DNA of 64,000 nucleotides, from NCBI RefSeq assembly GCF_003963535.1, contig NZ_CP034539.1, forward strand, positions 1,054,001 to 1,118,000, given 5' to 3'. This stretch comes from Streptomyces cyaneochromogenes. GTDB taxonomy: Bacteria; Actinomycetota; Actinomycetes; Streptomycetales; Streptomycetaceae. The notes beneath the pieces were generated by a model. That model saw nothing but the letters and a program-made list of their open reading frames with translations, made no database searches and was not told the origin of the DNA. A program made the translations under genes and the position numbers. Shown here piece after piece: positions 8,401-17,599 of the stretch (positions are counted from its first letter, which is position 1; every line of letters starts with the position of its first letter).

Positions 8401-9050
8401 GCCCCATGGGCACACGGCTGCGACTCGGCGCCGGCCACCCCGGCCCGGCCGCTGCGGACCGTGCAGCGGGGCGTGGACCTGGCGAAGCCCGGCGATGTCA
8501 TCGCCGTACGCGGCGGCACGTACGCCGTCAGCGACAACAACGTCTTCTCCCGGCTGTCCACGCACGACATTTACGAGTCCGGCTTCCAGCTCCAGGGATC
8601 GTCCAGCAACAACCAGATCCTCGACTTGGACACATACGGCAATCGCGGAAGTTCACCTCGCCGATTCTGATCGAGAACACCATCGCGTACGGCAACGGCT
8701 ACAACCGCTGGAACTTCCCGGACTTCTCGGGCGACGGAACCGGTTTCAAGATGGGCGGCGGCAGCCCCGCCCCGGCAGTGGGCCACGTCCTTCGCCATAC
8801 GATCGCGTTCAAGAACGCGGCGCACGGCGTCACGGACAACGGCAATCCGGCTTCGACGCCGACGTGGCGGGCGGCACCGCCACCCTCACCGCCAATCTGT
8901 CCGTCGCCGACGCACGCGCGGCCGCCGTCGGTTCGGGGACGGTGGCGACCGGCAACTCTTGGAACCTGGGCGGAACTTGGGACGCGTCGTCGGTACTCGG
9001 CACCGACCCGGGCGCGATCACGGGCCCGCGCTCCGGCCGAGCCGCCCCGC
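8401..9050 (+). pseudogene. Decayed pectate-lyase-like (right-handed beta-helix) gene
   Basis: Three reading frames together spell parts of a PL9-like pectate lyase. Frame 1 (from about 8401 to 8645) gives PARPLRTVQRGVDLAKPGD, VIAVRGGTYA and SGFQLQGSSSNNQIL. Another frame (about 8645 to 8850) gives FTSPILIENTIAYGNGYNRW and DGTGFKMGGG. The third (about 8850 to 9040) gives GGTATLTANLSVADARAAAVG. Relative to the family as I recall it, segments are missing between GGTYA and the SGFQLQG region and again between SYGN-like and FTSPI-like motifs, so the central catalytic part is lost. No start codon with a ribosome binding site and no clean stop exist. This is a non-functional remnant with at least two frameshifts and two internal deletions. 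Confidence 0.85.
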
Positions 9051-9068
9051 GCGGGTCATGTTTGAGAC

Positions 9069-9095
9069 AGTCCGGCCGAAACCAATGGTCCGGAC
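9069..9095. repeat. Inverted repeat downstream of the pseudogene
   Basis: AGTCCGG at 9069-9075 is mirrored by CCGGACT at 9089-9095, 13-14 bases apart. It lies in the roughly 260-base gap between the pseudogene and the DUF485 gene, which otherwise shows no gene. It could be the old lyase terminator or an operator for the downstream transporter. Confidence 0.4.
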
Positions 9096-9318
9096 TATTT
9101 CCGGGAAGCCCCTTTTCGCAGGCCACGCAAGGTCGGGAAAGGATCGCGGGGGACGTGAATGCGCCATAGGAGTACGGCTATTCACCCCGGCGGTTGATTC
9201 TTCAAAGAGCCCGCTGCCATACTCCGGCTTCTGGCTTCACAGCCGCTCACCACCTCCCCAGACACAATGTCCGCGCCCCCGTATGTCCCCGGCATGCCGC
9301 AGCAAAGAAGGTGCGCCT

Positions 9319-9765
9319 GTGCCCGAGTTTTCACCTTGGCACGACAATTCTTTCACATACAGTCCCCCGAATAATGAACCAGCGCCCACCCAGCGCATAT
9401 CCGAGGATCCCGAATTCCACTCACTGCGCCGCGCCCAGCGCAGGTTCGGGGTCAGGGCGACGGTCCTCTCGGTCGGCGGTTTCCTGTTGTACGTGCTTCT
9501 GTCGCATTCCGTCCCCGGCCTGATGAACCAGCGCCTGGTCGGCCACCTCACCCTCGGTCTCGCGCTGGGCCTCGGGCAGTTCCTCGTGATGGCCGTGACC
9601 TCCTGGTGCTACGTCCGCCACATGCGCTCCCGGGTCGACCCACTGGCCCGTGGCCTCGGTTCACGACTGGACCAGCACGAAGCCCACTCGCTCCGCACCG
9701 CCGCGTCCCGCGCCGATGCCGGGCAGACCGTCCCGCCCGGCTCCAGGGGGTACCGCACGTGGTGA
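9319..9765 (+). CDS. DUF485 small membrane protein, partner of the downstream symporter
   Basis: The 148-residue product from GTG 9319 (GAAGG seven bases upstream) has a polar N-terminus of about 45 residues, then FHSLRRAQRRFGVRATVLSV leading into two membrane segments (about 56-75 and 85-108). The arrangement FGVRATVLSVGGFLLYVLLS plus LGQFLVMAVTSWCYVRHM is the DUF485 (YjcH-like) signature. Such proteins are almost always encoded just before an acetate/cation symporter of the SSS family, as here, where the stop overlaps the symporter GTG start (GTGA). The role is probably assembly or regulation of that transporter, by inference. Confidence 0.85.
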   Translation: MPEFSPWHDNSFTYSPPNNEPAPTQRISEDPEFHSLRRAQRRFGVRATVLSVGGFLLYVLLSHSVPGLMNQRLVGHLTLGLALGLGQFLVMAVTSWCYVRHMRSRVDPLARGLGSRLDQHEAHSLRTAASRADAGQTVPPGSRGYRTW

Positions 9766-11363
9766 CCGTGTCCGAAGGCATCGTCGACCGGTTCAGCCTG
9801 AACCTGACGTTCGTGCTGTTCCTGTCGGTGGTCGTGGTCACGCTGTTCATGGCGCTGCTGACGGCCCCTCAGCGCGACGAGCTCAGCGAGTTCTACCTCG
9901 GCAACCGCACGATGTCCCCGCTGCGCAACGGCCTCGCCATGTGCGGCGACTACCTGTCCGCCGCGACCCTGCTGGGCAGCACCGGCCTGGTCGCCCTCAA
10001 CGGGTACGACGGGCTGCTGTACCTCGGCGGCACGGTCGTCGCCTGGATGATGGTGCTGCTGCTCATCGCCGAACCCCTGCGCCGGGCGGGCAGGTTCACC
10101 CTGGGCGACACACTGGCCCTGCGCCTGACCGGGCTCCAGCGCCCGGCCCGCCTCGCCCTGGCCGTGTGCACCCTGGTCATCACGACCCTGTACCTGGTGG
10201 CCCAACTCGTCGGCAGCATGGCCCTGTTGACCCAGTTCACGGGCGAACCCAGCGCCGCGACCCGCACCCTGTGCGTGGTGGTGATCGGCACCATCGTCAT
10301 CGTGTACGCCGCCATCGGCGGCGCGCCCGGCGCCACGGTCATCCAGATCATCAAGGCCGTGATGCTGGTGGCGGGCGTGACGGTCACCGCGGTCATGGTG
10401 CTCCACCACTACGACTGGAACCCCGACGCCCTGCTGTCCGCGGCCGCGAACAACAGCGGCACCGGCACACAGTTCCTCGAACCCGGACTGCGCTACGGCG
10501 TCAGCACGACCAGCAAGCTCGACTTCTTCAGCCTGGAACTGGCGATCGTCCTCGGCCTCGCCGCACTCCCCCACGTACTCATGCGACTGCTCGCCCCGCG
10601 CAAGATCGACGTCCTGCGCTCCTCCGTCGTGTGGGCGGTGGGCCTGGTCGGCCTGGTCTGCCTCGCGGCCGGCGTCCTGGGCCTCGGCGCCACGGCCGTC
10701 GTCGGCCGGGAGACCATCGCGGAGACGGACCACAAGGGCGACTCCGCCGTCCTGTTGCTGGCCAACGCCCTCGGCGGCGGCATCCTCACGGCCCTGCTGT
10801 CCTGCCTGGCCTTCGTCACGCTGCTCGCGGTCGCGGCCGGTCTCGTCCTCGCCGCCGCCACATCCCTCGCCCACGACCTGTACGGCGAGGTGATCCGCAA
10901 GGGCCGCGCGAGCGAGACCGAGGAACTGACCGTCGCCCGGCTGTCCGCGGCCGTCATCGGCATCCTCGCCATGATGCTCGCCCTCGTCTCCTGGGGCGCC
11001 AACACCGCGACGCTCGCCTTCCTCGCCTTCGCCATCGCGGCGTCCGCGATCCTCCCGACGATCGTGTACACCCTGTTCTGGCGCCGCTTCACCGGCGAGG
11101 GAGCGCTGCTCAGCCTCTGGGGCGGCCTGATCTGCTCGGTCCTGCTGGTCCTGTTCTCGCCCGTCGTCTCCTCCGCGCCGGGCTCGTTCTACCCGGGCTC
11201 CGACTTCGCCTGGTTCCCGTTGCAGAACCCGGGCATCGTCTCCATCCCGGCGGGCTTCCTCCTCGGCTGGCTCGGCAGCGTGCTGAGCAGCCGCCAGGAA
11301 CCACAGGAGGAGGCCGCCTACGAGGAGTTCGAGGTGCGGATGCTGGTGGGTGCGAAGGAGTAG
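9762..11363 (+). CDS. Sodium/solute symporter (SSS family, acetate/monocarboxylate type)
   Basis: The 533-residue product has about 13 hydrophobic segments and the SSS-family motifs SEFYLGNRTMSPLRNG, AMCGDYLSAATLLGSTGL and FTLGDTLALRL, close to ActP/MctC transporters for acetate and other monocarboxylates. The GTG at 9762 overlaps the DUF485 stop; AGGGGG lies upstream with good spacing (an in-frame GTG at 9759 is also possible). The C-terminus is short and acidic. Substrate specificity cannot be read with certainty; acetate, propionate or pyruvate are likely. Confidence 0.88.
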   Translation: MTVSEGIVDRFSLNLTFVLFLSVVVVTLFMALLTAPQRDELSEFYLGNRTMSPLRNGLAMCGDYLSAATLLGSTGLVALNGYDGLLYLGGTVVAWMMVLLLIAEPLRRAGRFTLGDTLALRLTGLQRPARLALAVCTLVITTLYLVAQLVGSMALLTQFTGEPSAATRTLCVVVIGTIVIVYAAIGGAPGATVIQIIKAVMLVAGVTVTAVMVLHHYDWNPDALLSAAANNSGTGTQFLEPGLRYGVSTTSKLDFFSLELAIVLGLAALPHVLMRLLAPRKIDVLRSSVVWAVGLVGLVCLAAGVLGLGATAVVGRETIAETDHKGDSAVLLLANALGGGILTALLSCLAFVTLLAVAAGLVLAAATSLAHDLYGEVIRKGRASETEELTVARLSAAVIGILAMMLALVSWGANTATLAFLAFAIAASAILPTIVYTLFWRRFTGEGALLSLWGGLICSVLLVLFSPVVSSAPGSFYPGSDFAWFPLQNPGIVSIPAGFLLGWLGSVLSSRQEPQEEAAYEEFEVRMLVGAKE

Positions 11364-11377
11364 GACATGCTTCTGTC

Positions 11378-11785
11378 ATGCCTACCCGTACGTTTCTGAT
11401 CGGCGCCGCCCGCGAGCGCCCTTGCACGCTCGTCGTCTGCCGGGGCTGCTGCTGCGGCAGTCCCGCCAAGCACCCCGGCACCGATCACGTCTGGCAACTG
11501 GAGCGGCTGCGCGCCGCCGGGGCCGAGCACGGTTTCCAGGTCCGTACGACCGACTGCCTCGGCCCCTGCGACCAGGCCAACGTGATCGTCGTCCAGCCGT
11601 CGGCCGCGGGGCGACGGGCCGGCGGGCGGCCCACCTGGGTGGGCTTCGCCATGGACGACGACTCCACGGAGGAGGTCGTGCGATGGGCGGCCGCGGGCGG
11701 ACCGGGCCTCGCGGAGCCGCCCGTCACACTGGAGTTGCAGTTCATCGCGCCGCCGCGGGACGCACGGGTGCGGTCACGTCGCTGA
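11378..11785 (+). CDS. (2Fe-2S) thioredoxin-like ferredoxin domain protein
   Basis: The 135-residue protein has LVVCRGCCCGSPAKHPGTDH near residue 18 and TTDCLGPCDQANVIVVQP near residue 60, giving the C-x-x-C and C-x3-C cysteine sets of the thioredoxin-fold 2Fe-2S ferredoxins. The additional consecutive cysteines (CCCG) are notable. The C-terminal third is variable. It follows the symporter by 14 bases but has no visible functional link to it. It sits just upstream of the apparent zinc-regulated rpmF-cobW pair, so a metal-stress role is possible but unproven. Confidence 0.72.
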   Translation: MPTRTFLIGAARERPCTLVVCRGCCCGSPAKHPGTDHVWQLERLRAAGAEHGFQVRTTDCLGPCDQANVIVVQPSAAGRRAGGRPTWVGFAMDDDSTEEVVRWAAAGGPGLAEPPVTLELQFIAPPRDARVRSRR

Positions 11786-11839
11786 GCCCGGGCGCTCCAC
11801 CGCCGGCCCCACCACGGCCCCGCCAGGCCCCCGGGCCAA

Positions 11840-11869
11840 TTGTTAATGGGATCCATTTTCATGTAGCGT
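11840..11869 (+). promoter_or_regulatory. Promoter and Zur-like operator upstream of rpmF
   Basis: An AT-rich island in GC-rich DNA contains the dyad TTAATGG (11843-11849), GAT, CCATTTT (11853-11859), which resembles actinobacterial Zur boxes. It overlaps a putative -35 TTGTTA (11840-11845); a -10 TAGCGT lies at 11864-11869, 18 bases on. Bound repressor would block this promoter. The reading is supported by the downstream genes, a second L32 and a CobW GTPase, both classic Zur targets. Confidence 0.65.
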
Positions 11870-11900
11870 CCTCGGTGTTCACCCACCGAGGAGGTCCGTC

Positions 11901-12071
11901 ATGGCTGTCCCCAAGCGGAAGATGTCCCGCAGCAACACCCGCCACCGCCGCGCCCAGTGGAAGGCGAGCACACCGCAGCTCGTGCCCGTCACCATCGACG
12001 GAGTCAGCCATCTCGTGCCGCAGCACCTGGTCAAGGCCTACGAGCGCGGGCTGCTGCGCCCCGAGGGCTGA
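11901..12071 (+). CDS. rpmF: 50S ribosomal protein L32 (zinc-independent type)
   Basis: The 56-residue product starts [20 protein letters not shown], unmistakable for L32. The cysteine pairs used for zinc binding in the other L32 form are absent: the region where they would lie reads [19 protein letters not shown]. Streptomyces carry cysteine-free L32 paralogues that replace the zinc-binding protein during zinc shortage and so release zinc. GAGGAGG lies about eight bases before the ATG. The Zur-like site upstream fits that role. It is followed after 5 bases by cobW. Confidence 0.95.
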   Translation: MAVPKRKMSRSNTRHRRAQWKASTPQLVPVTIDGVSHLVPQHLVKAYERGLLRPEG

Positions 12072-12076
12072 CCGGG

Positions 12077-13258
12077 ATGCCGTACGACCGCCGTCTGCCC
12101 GTCACCGTCCTGTCCGGCTTCCTCGGGGCGGGCAAGACGACCCTGCTCAACCATGTCCTGGCGAACCGCGAGGGGCTGCGTGTGGCGGTCATCGTCAATG
12201 ACATGAGCGAGGTCAACATCGACGCCGCGCTGGTGCGGGGCGGCGAGGCCGCGCTGTCGCGGACCGAGGAACGCCTGGTCGAGATGACCAACGGCTGCAT
12301 CTGCTGCACCCTGCGCGACGACCTGCTCGAGGAGGTCGACCGACTCGCCCGCGAGGGCCGATTCGACCATCTCCTCATCGAGTCGTCCGGCATCTCCGAA
12401 CCCATGCCGGTCGCCGCCACCTTCGCCTTCGCCCGCGACGACGGAGCCACCCTCGGCGACCTCGCCCTGCTGGACACCATGGTCACGGTCGTCGACGCCG
12501 CGAACTTCCTGTCCGAGCTGGACAGCGGCGACGAACTCGCCGAGCGCGGCCTCGACCAGTACGAGGACGACGAGCGCACCGTCAGCGATCTCCTCGTCGA
12601 CCAGGTCGAGTTCGCGGACGTCATCGTGCTCAACAAGCTGGACCTGGTCGACGACGAGACCGCGGTCCGGCTGCGGGCGGTACTGGGCCGGCTCAACCCC
12701 GCCGCGCGGGTCGTCGACGCCGTACAGGGACACGTCGCGCTCCAAGAGGTGCTCGGCACGCGGCTGTTCGACCTGGAGCGCGCCCAGCAGGCACCCGGCT
12801 GGGTACGGGAGCTCAACGGCGACCACGTCCCCGAGACCGAGGAGTACGGGATCTCGTCCACCGTCTTCCGCGCCGAACTCCCCTTCCACCCCGGGCGGTT
12901 GTGGACGTTCGTCACGGAGGAGCTCGACAGCGGCACGTACGGCAAGGTGCTGCGCTCCAAGGGGTTCTTCACCCTCGCCAGCCGCCCCCAGGTGACGGGG
13001 CTGTGGTCGCAGGCCGGTTCCGTCGCCCGCTTCGAGCCCAGCGCCGCGCGGGACACCGAGGCGCCGTACGCACAGGAGCTGGTCTTCATCGGCACTCATC
13101 TGCACGCGGAGGCCCTGCAGACCGCCCTTGCCGACTGCCTGATGGCGGACGGCGAGGACCTTCCGGCCGCCGACCCGTTCCCGGCCTGGGACACGTACGG
13201 CATCGACGACACCTGCGACCACGAGCACACGGGACCGCTCCAGCCGTCCGCTCCCTGA
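12077..13258 (+). CDS. CobW-family GTPase (COG0523), probable zinc metallochaperone
   Basis: The 393-residue protein has the Walker A motif [11 protein letters not shown] near residue 14, the metal-binding CXCC motif [11 protein letters not shown] near residue 75, the ESSGISEP region, the guanine-specificity motif NKLD, and a CobW C-terminal domain with GFFTLASRP. The C-terminal tail is rich in Asp and His (CDHEHTG), which could bind metal. COG0523 GTPases of this group insert or traffic zinc. It starts 5 bases after rpmF and is therefore probably under the same Zur-type control. Cobalamin function is unlikely because no cobalamin genes are present. Confidence 0.88.
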   Translation: MPYDRRLPVTVLSGFLGAGKTTLLNHVLANREGLRVAVIVNDMSEVNIDAALVRGGEAALSRTEERLVEMTNGCICCTLRDDLLEEVDRLAREGRFDHLLIESSGISEPMPVAATFAFARDDGATLGDLALLDTMVTVVDAANFLSELDSGDELAERGLDQYEDDERTVSDLLVDQVEFADVIVLNKLDLVDDETAVRLRAVLGRLNPAARVVDAVQGHVALQEVLGTRLFDLERAQQAPGWVRELNGDHVPETEEYGISSTVFRAELPFHPGRLWTFVTEELDSGTYGKVLRSKGFFTLASRPQVTGLWSQAGSVARFEPSAARDTEAPYAQELVFIGTHLHAEALQTALADCLMADGEDLPAADPFPAWDTYGIDDTCDHEHTGPLQPSAP

Positions 13259-13339
13259 CTCCCCGGCGCCCGGCCCGCTCGCCTGCCTATTCTGGTGAGG
13301 GGCCGGTCCTGCTCGCAGAGCGCGAGAAGGGAGCCGCGG

Positions 13340-15025
13340 GTGACCGAGCGGACGATCGACAGGGCGGCCGCGCACACCTTGCGACAGGCCAGGGACGCCG
13401 CCGCCGGTGAGGCGTGGGCCACGGCGTACCGGCTGCTCGGCAGTCTGGACGCCGGCTGTCTCACCCCCGACGACTGCGCCGCGTTCGCCGACGCCGCATG
13501 GTGGACGAGCCGTATCGAGGAGTCGATCGTCCAGCGGATGCGGGCCTATTCCGGATACGTGGCCGAGGGCGCGGACCGGCAGGCCGGGCACATGGCCTGG
13601 CTGCTCTGCTACGAGCACCAGCTCGCGGGACGCACCGCCCTGGCCGCCGGCTGGCTGCGCCGGGCGCGGCGGCATCTGCGGGGCGAGCCGGAGTGCGTCG
13701 AGCAGTGTTACCTCGCCTGGATGGATGCCGAGGACGCCCAGGAGCGCGGTGCGTTCGACGAGGCCATGGCCGCGGCCCGGCGCATGGCGGGGATCGCCCG
13801 GCGCTGCGGCAGCCCGGATCTGCTGGCCATGAGCGTGCAGGCGCAGGCGGGTGTCCTGGTTTCCCAAGGGCGGCTGCGTGACGGACTCGACCTGCTGGAT
13901 GACGCCATGTGCTCGGCCATGGCGGGTGAGCTCAGCTCCTTCTTCACCGGCTGGACCTACTGCCTGGGCCTTCAGCAGGCCATGGCGTGCATCGATCTCG
14001 AACGCGCCGCCGAATGGACCGACGCGGCCATGCGGTGGTGCGCGACCATGCCGGAGGAGAACAACTACCGCGGACTGTGCCGGGTGCACCGGGTCCAGGT
14101 GCTGGAGCTGCGCGGCAACTGGCCCGAGGCGCTGACCGAGGCCGAGCGGACCCGCGCGGAACTGCTGCCGTACGAGCGGCGGACGGCCGCCGAGGCGGTC
14201 TATCTGGTCGGCCAGATCCAGCGGCGGCGCGGAGAGCTCGCCGCCGCCGAGGAGTCGTACGACCGCACCCACGAACTCGGCCGTGACCCGCACCCCGGTC
14301 TCGCCCTGCTGCGGCTGGCCCAGGGGAAGGCCGACGCCTCGGCCGCGGCCCTGCGTCTCGCCCTCACGAGCGGGGCGGAGGGCGAGCCGCGGGGCGGCGG
14401 CCTGGAGCGGTGCAGGCTGCTCGCGGCCCAGGTGGAGGTGTCACTGGCGCTGGGCCGGACGGCCGAGGCGCGCGCGGCGGCCGAGGAGCTTCGGTCCCTG
14501 GCCCTCGACTGGCAGCGGCGGTGCGGTTCGGAGGCGACCCTGCTGCACGCGAGTGCCTCGGCGGCCTGCGGCGCGGTGGCCTTCGCCGCGCGGGACCTCG
14601 ACCGCGCGCTGCCCCTGCTGCGCCGGTCGCTGGCGCTGTGGCTGGAGCTCCGGGTGCCGTACGAGGCGGCCCAGGTGCGGATGACCCTTGCCGCGGCCGA
14701 CCGTGCCGCCGGGGACGTCGAGGGTGCCCGGATGGAGCTGCGGGCCGCGGAGCAGGCCTTCCGGCAGCTCGGTGCCGTACCCGACGCGCGCCGGGCGGCG
14801 GCCCTGCTCGCGGATGTGCGCCGACGGCGGCCGGGCGGGCTCACCGAGCGGGAGATCCAGGTGCTGCGGCTGGTCGCCGCGGGCCGCACGAACCGGGCCA
14901 TCGCGGCGGAGCTCGTCATCAGCGAGCACACCGTCGCCCGGCACCTCAACAACATCTTCGCCAAGCTCGACGTGTCCTCGCGGGCGGCGGCGACGGCGTA
15001 CGCCTACCGGCAGGGACTCGCGTGA
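13340..15025 (+). CDS. LuxR-type HTH transcriptional regulator with TPR-like helical repeats
   Basis: The 561-residue product starts at GTG 13340 after GAAGGGAG. Most of it (about residues 15-490) is alanine/leucine-rich helical sequence with TPR character and no P-loop or receiver domain. The last 65 residues form a LuxR-type HTH: GLTEREIQVLRLVAAGRTNR, IAAELVISEHTVARHLNNIF and KLDVSSRAAATAYA. The absence of an N-terminal ATPase sets it apart from LAL/MalT-type regulators. It precedes an FAD oxidase gene, which it may control, with a hairpin between them. The signal is unknown. Confidence 0.85.
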   Translation: MTERTIDRAAAHTLRQARDAAAGEAWATAYRLLGSLDAGCLTPDDCAAFADAAWWTSRIEESIVQRMRAYSGYVAEGADRQAGHMAWLLCYEHQLAGRTALAAGWLRRARRHLRGEPECVEQCYLAWMDAEDAQERGAFDEAMAAARRMAGIARRCGSPDLLAMSVQAQAGVLVSQGRLRDGLDLLDDAMCSAMAGELSSFFTGWTYCLGLQQAMACIDLERAAEWTDAAMRWCATMPEENNYRGLCRVHRVQVLELRGNWPEALTEAERTRAELLPYERRTAAEAVYLVGQIQRRRGELAAAEESYDRTHELGRDPHPGLALLRLAQGKADASAAALRLALTSGAEGEPRGGGLERCRLLAAQVEVSLALGRTAEARAAAEELRSLALDWQRRCGSEATLLHASASAACGAVAFAARDLDRALPLLRRSLALWLELRVPYEAAQVRMTLAAADRAAGDVEGARMELRAAEQAFRQLGAVPDARRAAALLADVRRRRPGGLTEREIQVLRLVAAGRTNRAIAAELVISEHTVARHLNNIFAKLDVSSRAAATAYAYRQGLA

Positions 15026-15028
15026 GGC

Positions 15029-15050
15029 GCATGGGCCGTTTCGCCCATGC
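15029..15050 (+). terminator. Hairpin after the LuxR-type gene
   Basis: GCATGGGC at 15029-15036 and GCCCATGC at 15043-15050 form a perfect 8-bp stem with a 6-base loop, four bases past the stop codon. It probably ends the regulator transcript and separates it from the oxidase gene. Confidence 0.6.
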
Positions 15051-15146
15051 CGTCCGCGCGGGGATGGGCGATTCCGGCGATGAACGCGCCCCCGCCGCGC
15101 GCGTACACCAGTGGTGTGTCCCTTCCCCACCAGGAGCGGAAAGCCG

Positions 15147-16541
15147 GTGGCTGCCATGACCACCTACACACCGACCTTCGACCACCAGCTGCTGGAGCGG
15201 CTGCGCGGGGCCGTGCGCGGCGACATCGTCGAACCCGGCGACCAGGGTTACGACGAGGCCCGCAGGGTCTACAACGCGATGCACGACAGGCGGCCCGCGA
15301 TCATCGTGCGAGCGGTCGACGCGGGCGATGTCATCGCCACGGTGGACTTCGCCCGCGACCAGGGCCTGGCGCTCGCCGTGCGCGGCGGCAGCCACAGCGT
15401 CCCGGGCTACGGGACGTGCGACGGCGGGGTCGTCCTCGACCTCGCCCTGATGCGCGGCATCCGCGTCGACCCCGACAGCCGTACGGCATGGGTCGAGGGC
15501 GGCTGCACCTGGGCGGACGTCAACCACGCCACACACGCGTTCGGGCTGGCCACCACGGGGGGAGTCGTCTCCACCACCGGTGTGGGCGGCCTGACCACGG
15601 GCGGCGGCATGGGCTATCTGATGCGCCGCTGCGGTCTGGCGTGCGACAACCTGGTCTCGGCGGACCTGGTGACGGCCGACGGAGCCTTCCTGACCTGCAC
15701 GGACGAGCAGAACAGCGACCTGATGTGGGCGATGCGCGGAGGCGGCGGGAACTTCGGGGTCGTCACGTCCTTCGCGTACCGGCTGCACCCCGTCGCGGAC
15801 GTCCTGGGCGGACCGACCTTCTTCCCGCTCGACGGCGATGTGATCCGCCGCTACCGGGAGCTCGTCGACGAGGCGGACTACGACCTCGGCGCCCTGCTCG
15901 TCGTCGGGCTCGGTCCGCCGGTGCCCTTCCTGCCCGAGCGCTGGCACGGCCGGCCGCTGTGCGGCGTGATCGCCTGCTGGACCGGGCCGGAGGACGAGGA
16001 CGACCGGGTCCGGGAGCGGGTCGCCGCGCTCGGACCGGTGCTGGGCCGGCACCTGGAACGCATGCCCTACCCGGTGATCAACACCCTGTTCGACGACCTG
16101 GTGCCCGCAGGGCTCTACCACTACTGGAAGGGCACATTCACGCACGGCATGTCGGACGGCGCGATCGACGCCTTCGTGGAACACGGCGGCACCACTCCCT
16201 CCATCCAGAGCGTGACGGTCGTCTATCCCCTCGACGGCGCGTGCCGCCGCGTCGGACCGGAGGAGACCGCCTTCTCCTACCGGGACGCCGACTACTCGAT
16301 CGCCCTCAGCGGGACGTTCACCACACGGGCGGAATGCGAGGACCAGAAGGGCTGGGTGCGCGGCTTCAACCAGGCCCTCGAACCGCACTCCATGGAGGGC
16401 GGTTACGTCAACTTCATCGACGGCGACGATCAGTACCGCGTGCAGGCCAACTACCGCGGCAACCACCCGCGTCTGACCGCCCTGAAACGGCGCTACGACC
16501 CGGGCAACCTGTTCCGCCTGAACCACAACATCGCGCCCTGA
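15147..16541 (+). CDS. FAD-binding oxidoreductase of the berberine-bridge-enzyme family
   Basis: The 464-residue protein has the FAD_binding_4 region with the histidine-containing loop VRGGSHSVPGYG (about residue 75), where FAD attaches covalently in this family, and the GGGNFGVVTSFAYRLHP motif. The BBE C-terminal region ends NYRGNHPRLTALKRRYDP followed by GNLFRLNHNI. I chose GTG 15147 because AGGAG at 15132-15136 is well spaced; ATG 15156 is three codons later. The usual second flavin-linking cysteine appears replaced by CDNLVSADLVTADG-type sequence, so bicovalent attachment is uncertain. Substrate is probably a sugar or secondary metabolite. Confidence 0.85.
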   Translation: MAAMTTYTPTFDHQLLERLRGAVRGDIVEPGDQGYDEARRVYNAMHDRRPAIIVRAVDAGDVIATVDFARDQGLALAVRGGSHSVPGYGTCDGGVVLDLALMRGIRVDPDSRTAWVEGGCTWADVNHATHAFGLATTGGVVSTTGVGGLTTGGGMGYLMRRCGLACDNLVSADLVTADGAFLTCTDEQNSDLMWAMRGGGGNFGVVTSFAYRLHPVADVLGGPTFFPLDGDVIRRYRELVDEADYDLGALLVVGLGPPVPFLPERWHGRPLCGVIACWTGPEDEDDRVRERVAALGPVLGRHLERMPYPVINTLFDDLVPAGLYHYWKGTFTHGMSDGAIDAFVEHGGTTPSIQSVTVVYPLDGACRRVGPEETAFSYRDADYSIALSGTFTTRAECEDQKGWVRGFNQALEPHSMEGGYVNFIDGDDQYRVQANYRGNHPRLTALKRRYDPGNLFRLNHNIAP

Positions 16542-16575
16542 GGAATCCTGCGGCGGCGGCGTTGTTGAACCCCAT

Positions 16576-17574
16576 ATGAGCTCCGTGATCGCGACGACCC
16601 GCTTCTCCGTCCTCGACCGCTCCCGGACCCGGGAGGGCCGTACCGACGCCGAGGCACTGCGCGACACCGTGACGCTGGCACAGGAGCTGGAGGAGCTGGG
16701 CTACCACCGCCTCTGGGTCTCGGAGCACCACGGCGTACCCGGCGTCGCCGGTTCCGCCCCGACCGTGCTGGCCGCCGCCGTGGCGTCCGCGACCCGCACG
16801 ATCCGGGTCGGCACCGGCGGCGTGATGCTGCCCAACCACCAACCGCTGGTCGTGGCCGAGCAGTTCGGGGTGCTGGAGTCCCTCTTCCCCGGCCGTGTCG
16901 ACATGGGGATCGGGCGCTCCGTCGGCTTCACGGACGGGGTGCGCAAGGCGCTCGGCCGGGACAAGGGGGACGCTGAGGACTTCGCGGCGCAGATCCAGGA
17001 GCTGCTCGGCTGGTTCCGGGGCACGTCGGCCACGGGGGTGCACGCGCGGCCCGCCGAGGGCCTGACGGTGCCGCCGTTTGTGCTGGCCATGGGCGAGGGC
17101 GCGGACATCGCGGCCCGCGCGGGACTGCCGATGGTCATCGGGGACCTCAGGAGCCGGGAGAAGATGCAGCGCGGGATCGACCACTATCGCGCGCACTTCC
17201 GGCCCTCGCCCTGGGCGAATGAGCCGTACGTCATGATCTCCGGCACGATCGCGGTGGCCGCGACGCCCGAGGAGGCCCGGCGGCTGCTCCTGCCCGAAGC
17301 CTGGTCGATGGCCTACTCGCGCACGCACGGCACCTTCCCGCCGCTGCCACCCGCCGAGCGCGTGGAGTCGCTCACGATGACCGCCAAGGAGCGCGGGTTC
17401 TACGAGAGCGGGCTCACCGGCCACATCGCCGGCACCGACGAGCAGGTCGCTCACGAGCTGGAGACGGTGCTCAAGGAGACGGGGGCGCAGGAGGTGCTGG
17501 TCACGACCAGTACGTACGACCGTGCGGCACTGGTGGACTCGTACCGGAGGCTCGCCCGGATCATCACGAGGTGA
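16576..17574 (+). CDS. LLM-class flavin-dependent oxidoreductase (luciferase-like)
   Basis: The 332-residue protein is a luciferase-like monooxygenase of the MsnO8-type group: LGYHRLWVSEHHGVPGVAGS, TRTIRVGTGGVMLPNHQPLV and AEQFGVLESLFPGRVDMGIG are typical. These enzymes use FMN or F420. It starts 34 bases after the FAD oxidase and probably shares its transcript. The stop is 25 bases from the convergent phytase gene. The substrate is unknown. Confidence 0.87.
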   Translation: MSSVIATTRFSVLDRSRTREGRTDAEALRDTVTLAQELEELGYHRLWVSEHHGVPGVAGSAPTVLAAAVASATRTIRVGTGGVMLPNHQPLVVAEQFGVLESLFPGRVDMGIGRSVGFTDGVRKALGRDKGDAEDFAAQIQELLGWFRGTSATGVHARPAEGLTVPPFVLAMGEGADIAARAGLPMVIGDLRSREKMQRGIDHYRAHFRPSPWANEPYVMISGTIAVAATPEEARRLLLPEAWSMAYSRTHGTFPPLPPAERVESLTMTAKERGFYESGLTGHIAGTDEQVAHELETVLKETGAQEVLVTTSTYDRAALVDSYRRLARIITR

Positions 17575-17599
17575 CCCGGGCGAGCTGCCGCACGGGGAG

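Noticed and set aside
12038..14293. Very long minus-strand frame of about 750 codons
   Set aside because: It is the GC-rich shadow of cobW and the LuxR-type regulator; the plus-strand proteins have clear domains, and the antisense sequence has none.
13340..17574. LuxR regulator, FAD oxidase and luciferase-like genes as a natural-product cluster
   Set aside because: There are no synthase, transport or resistance genes; three tailoring-type genes do not make a cluster.
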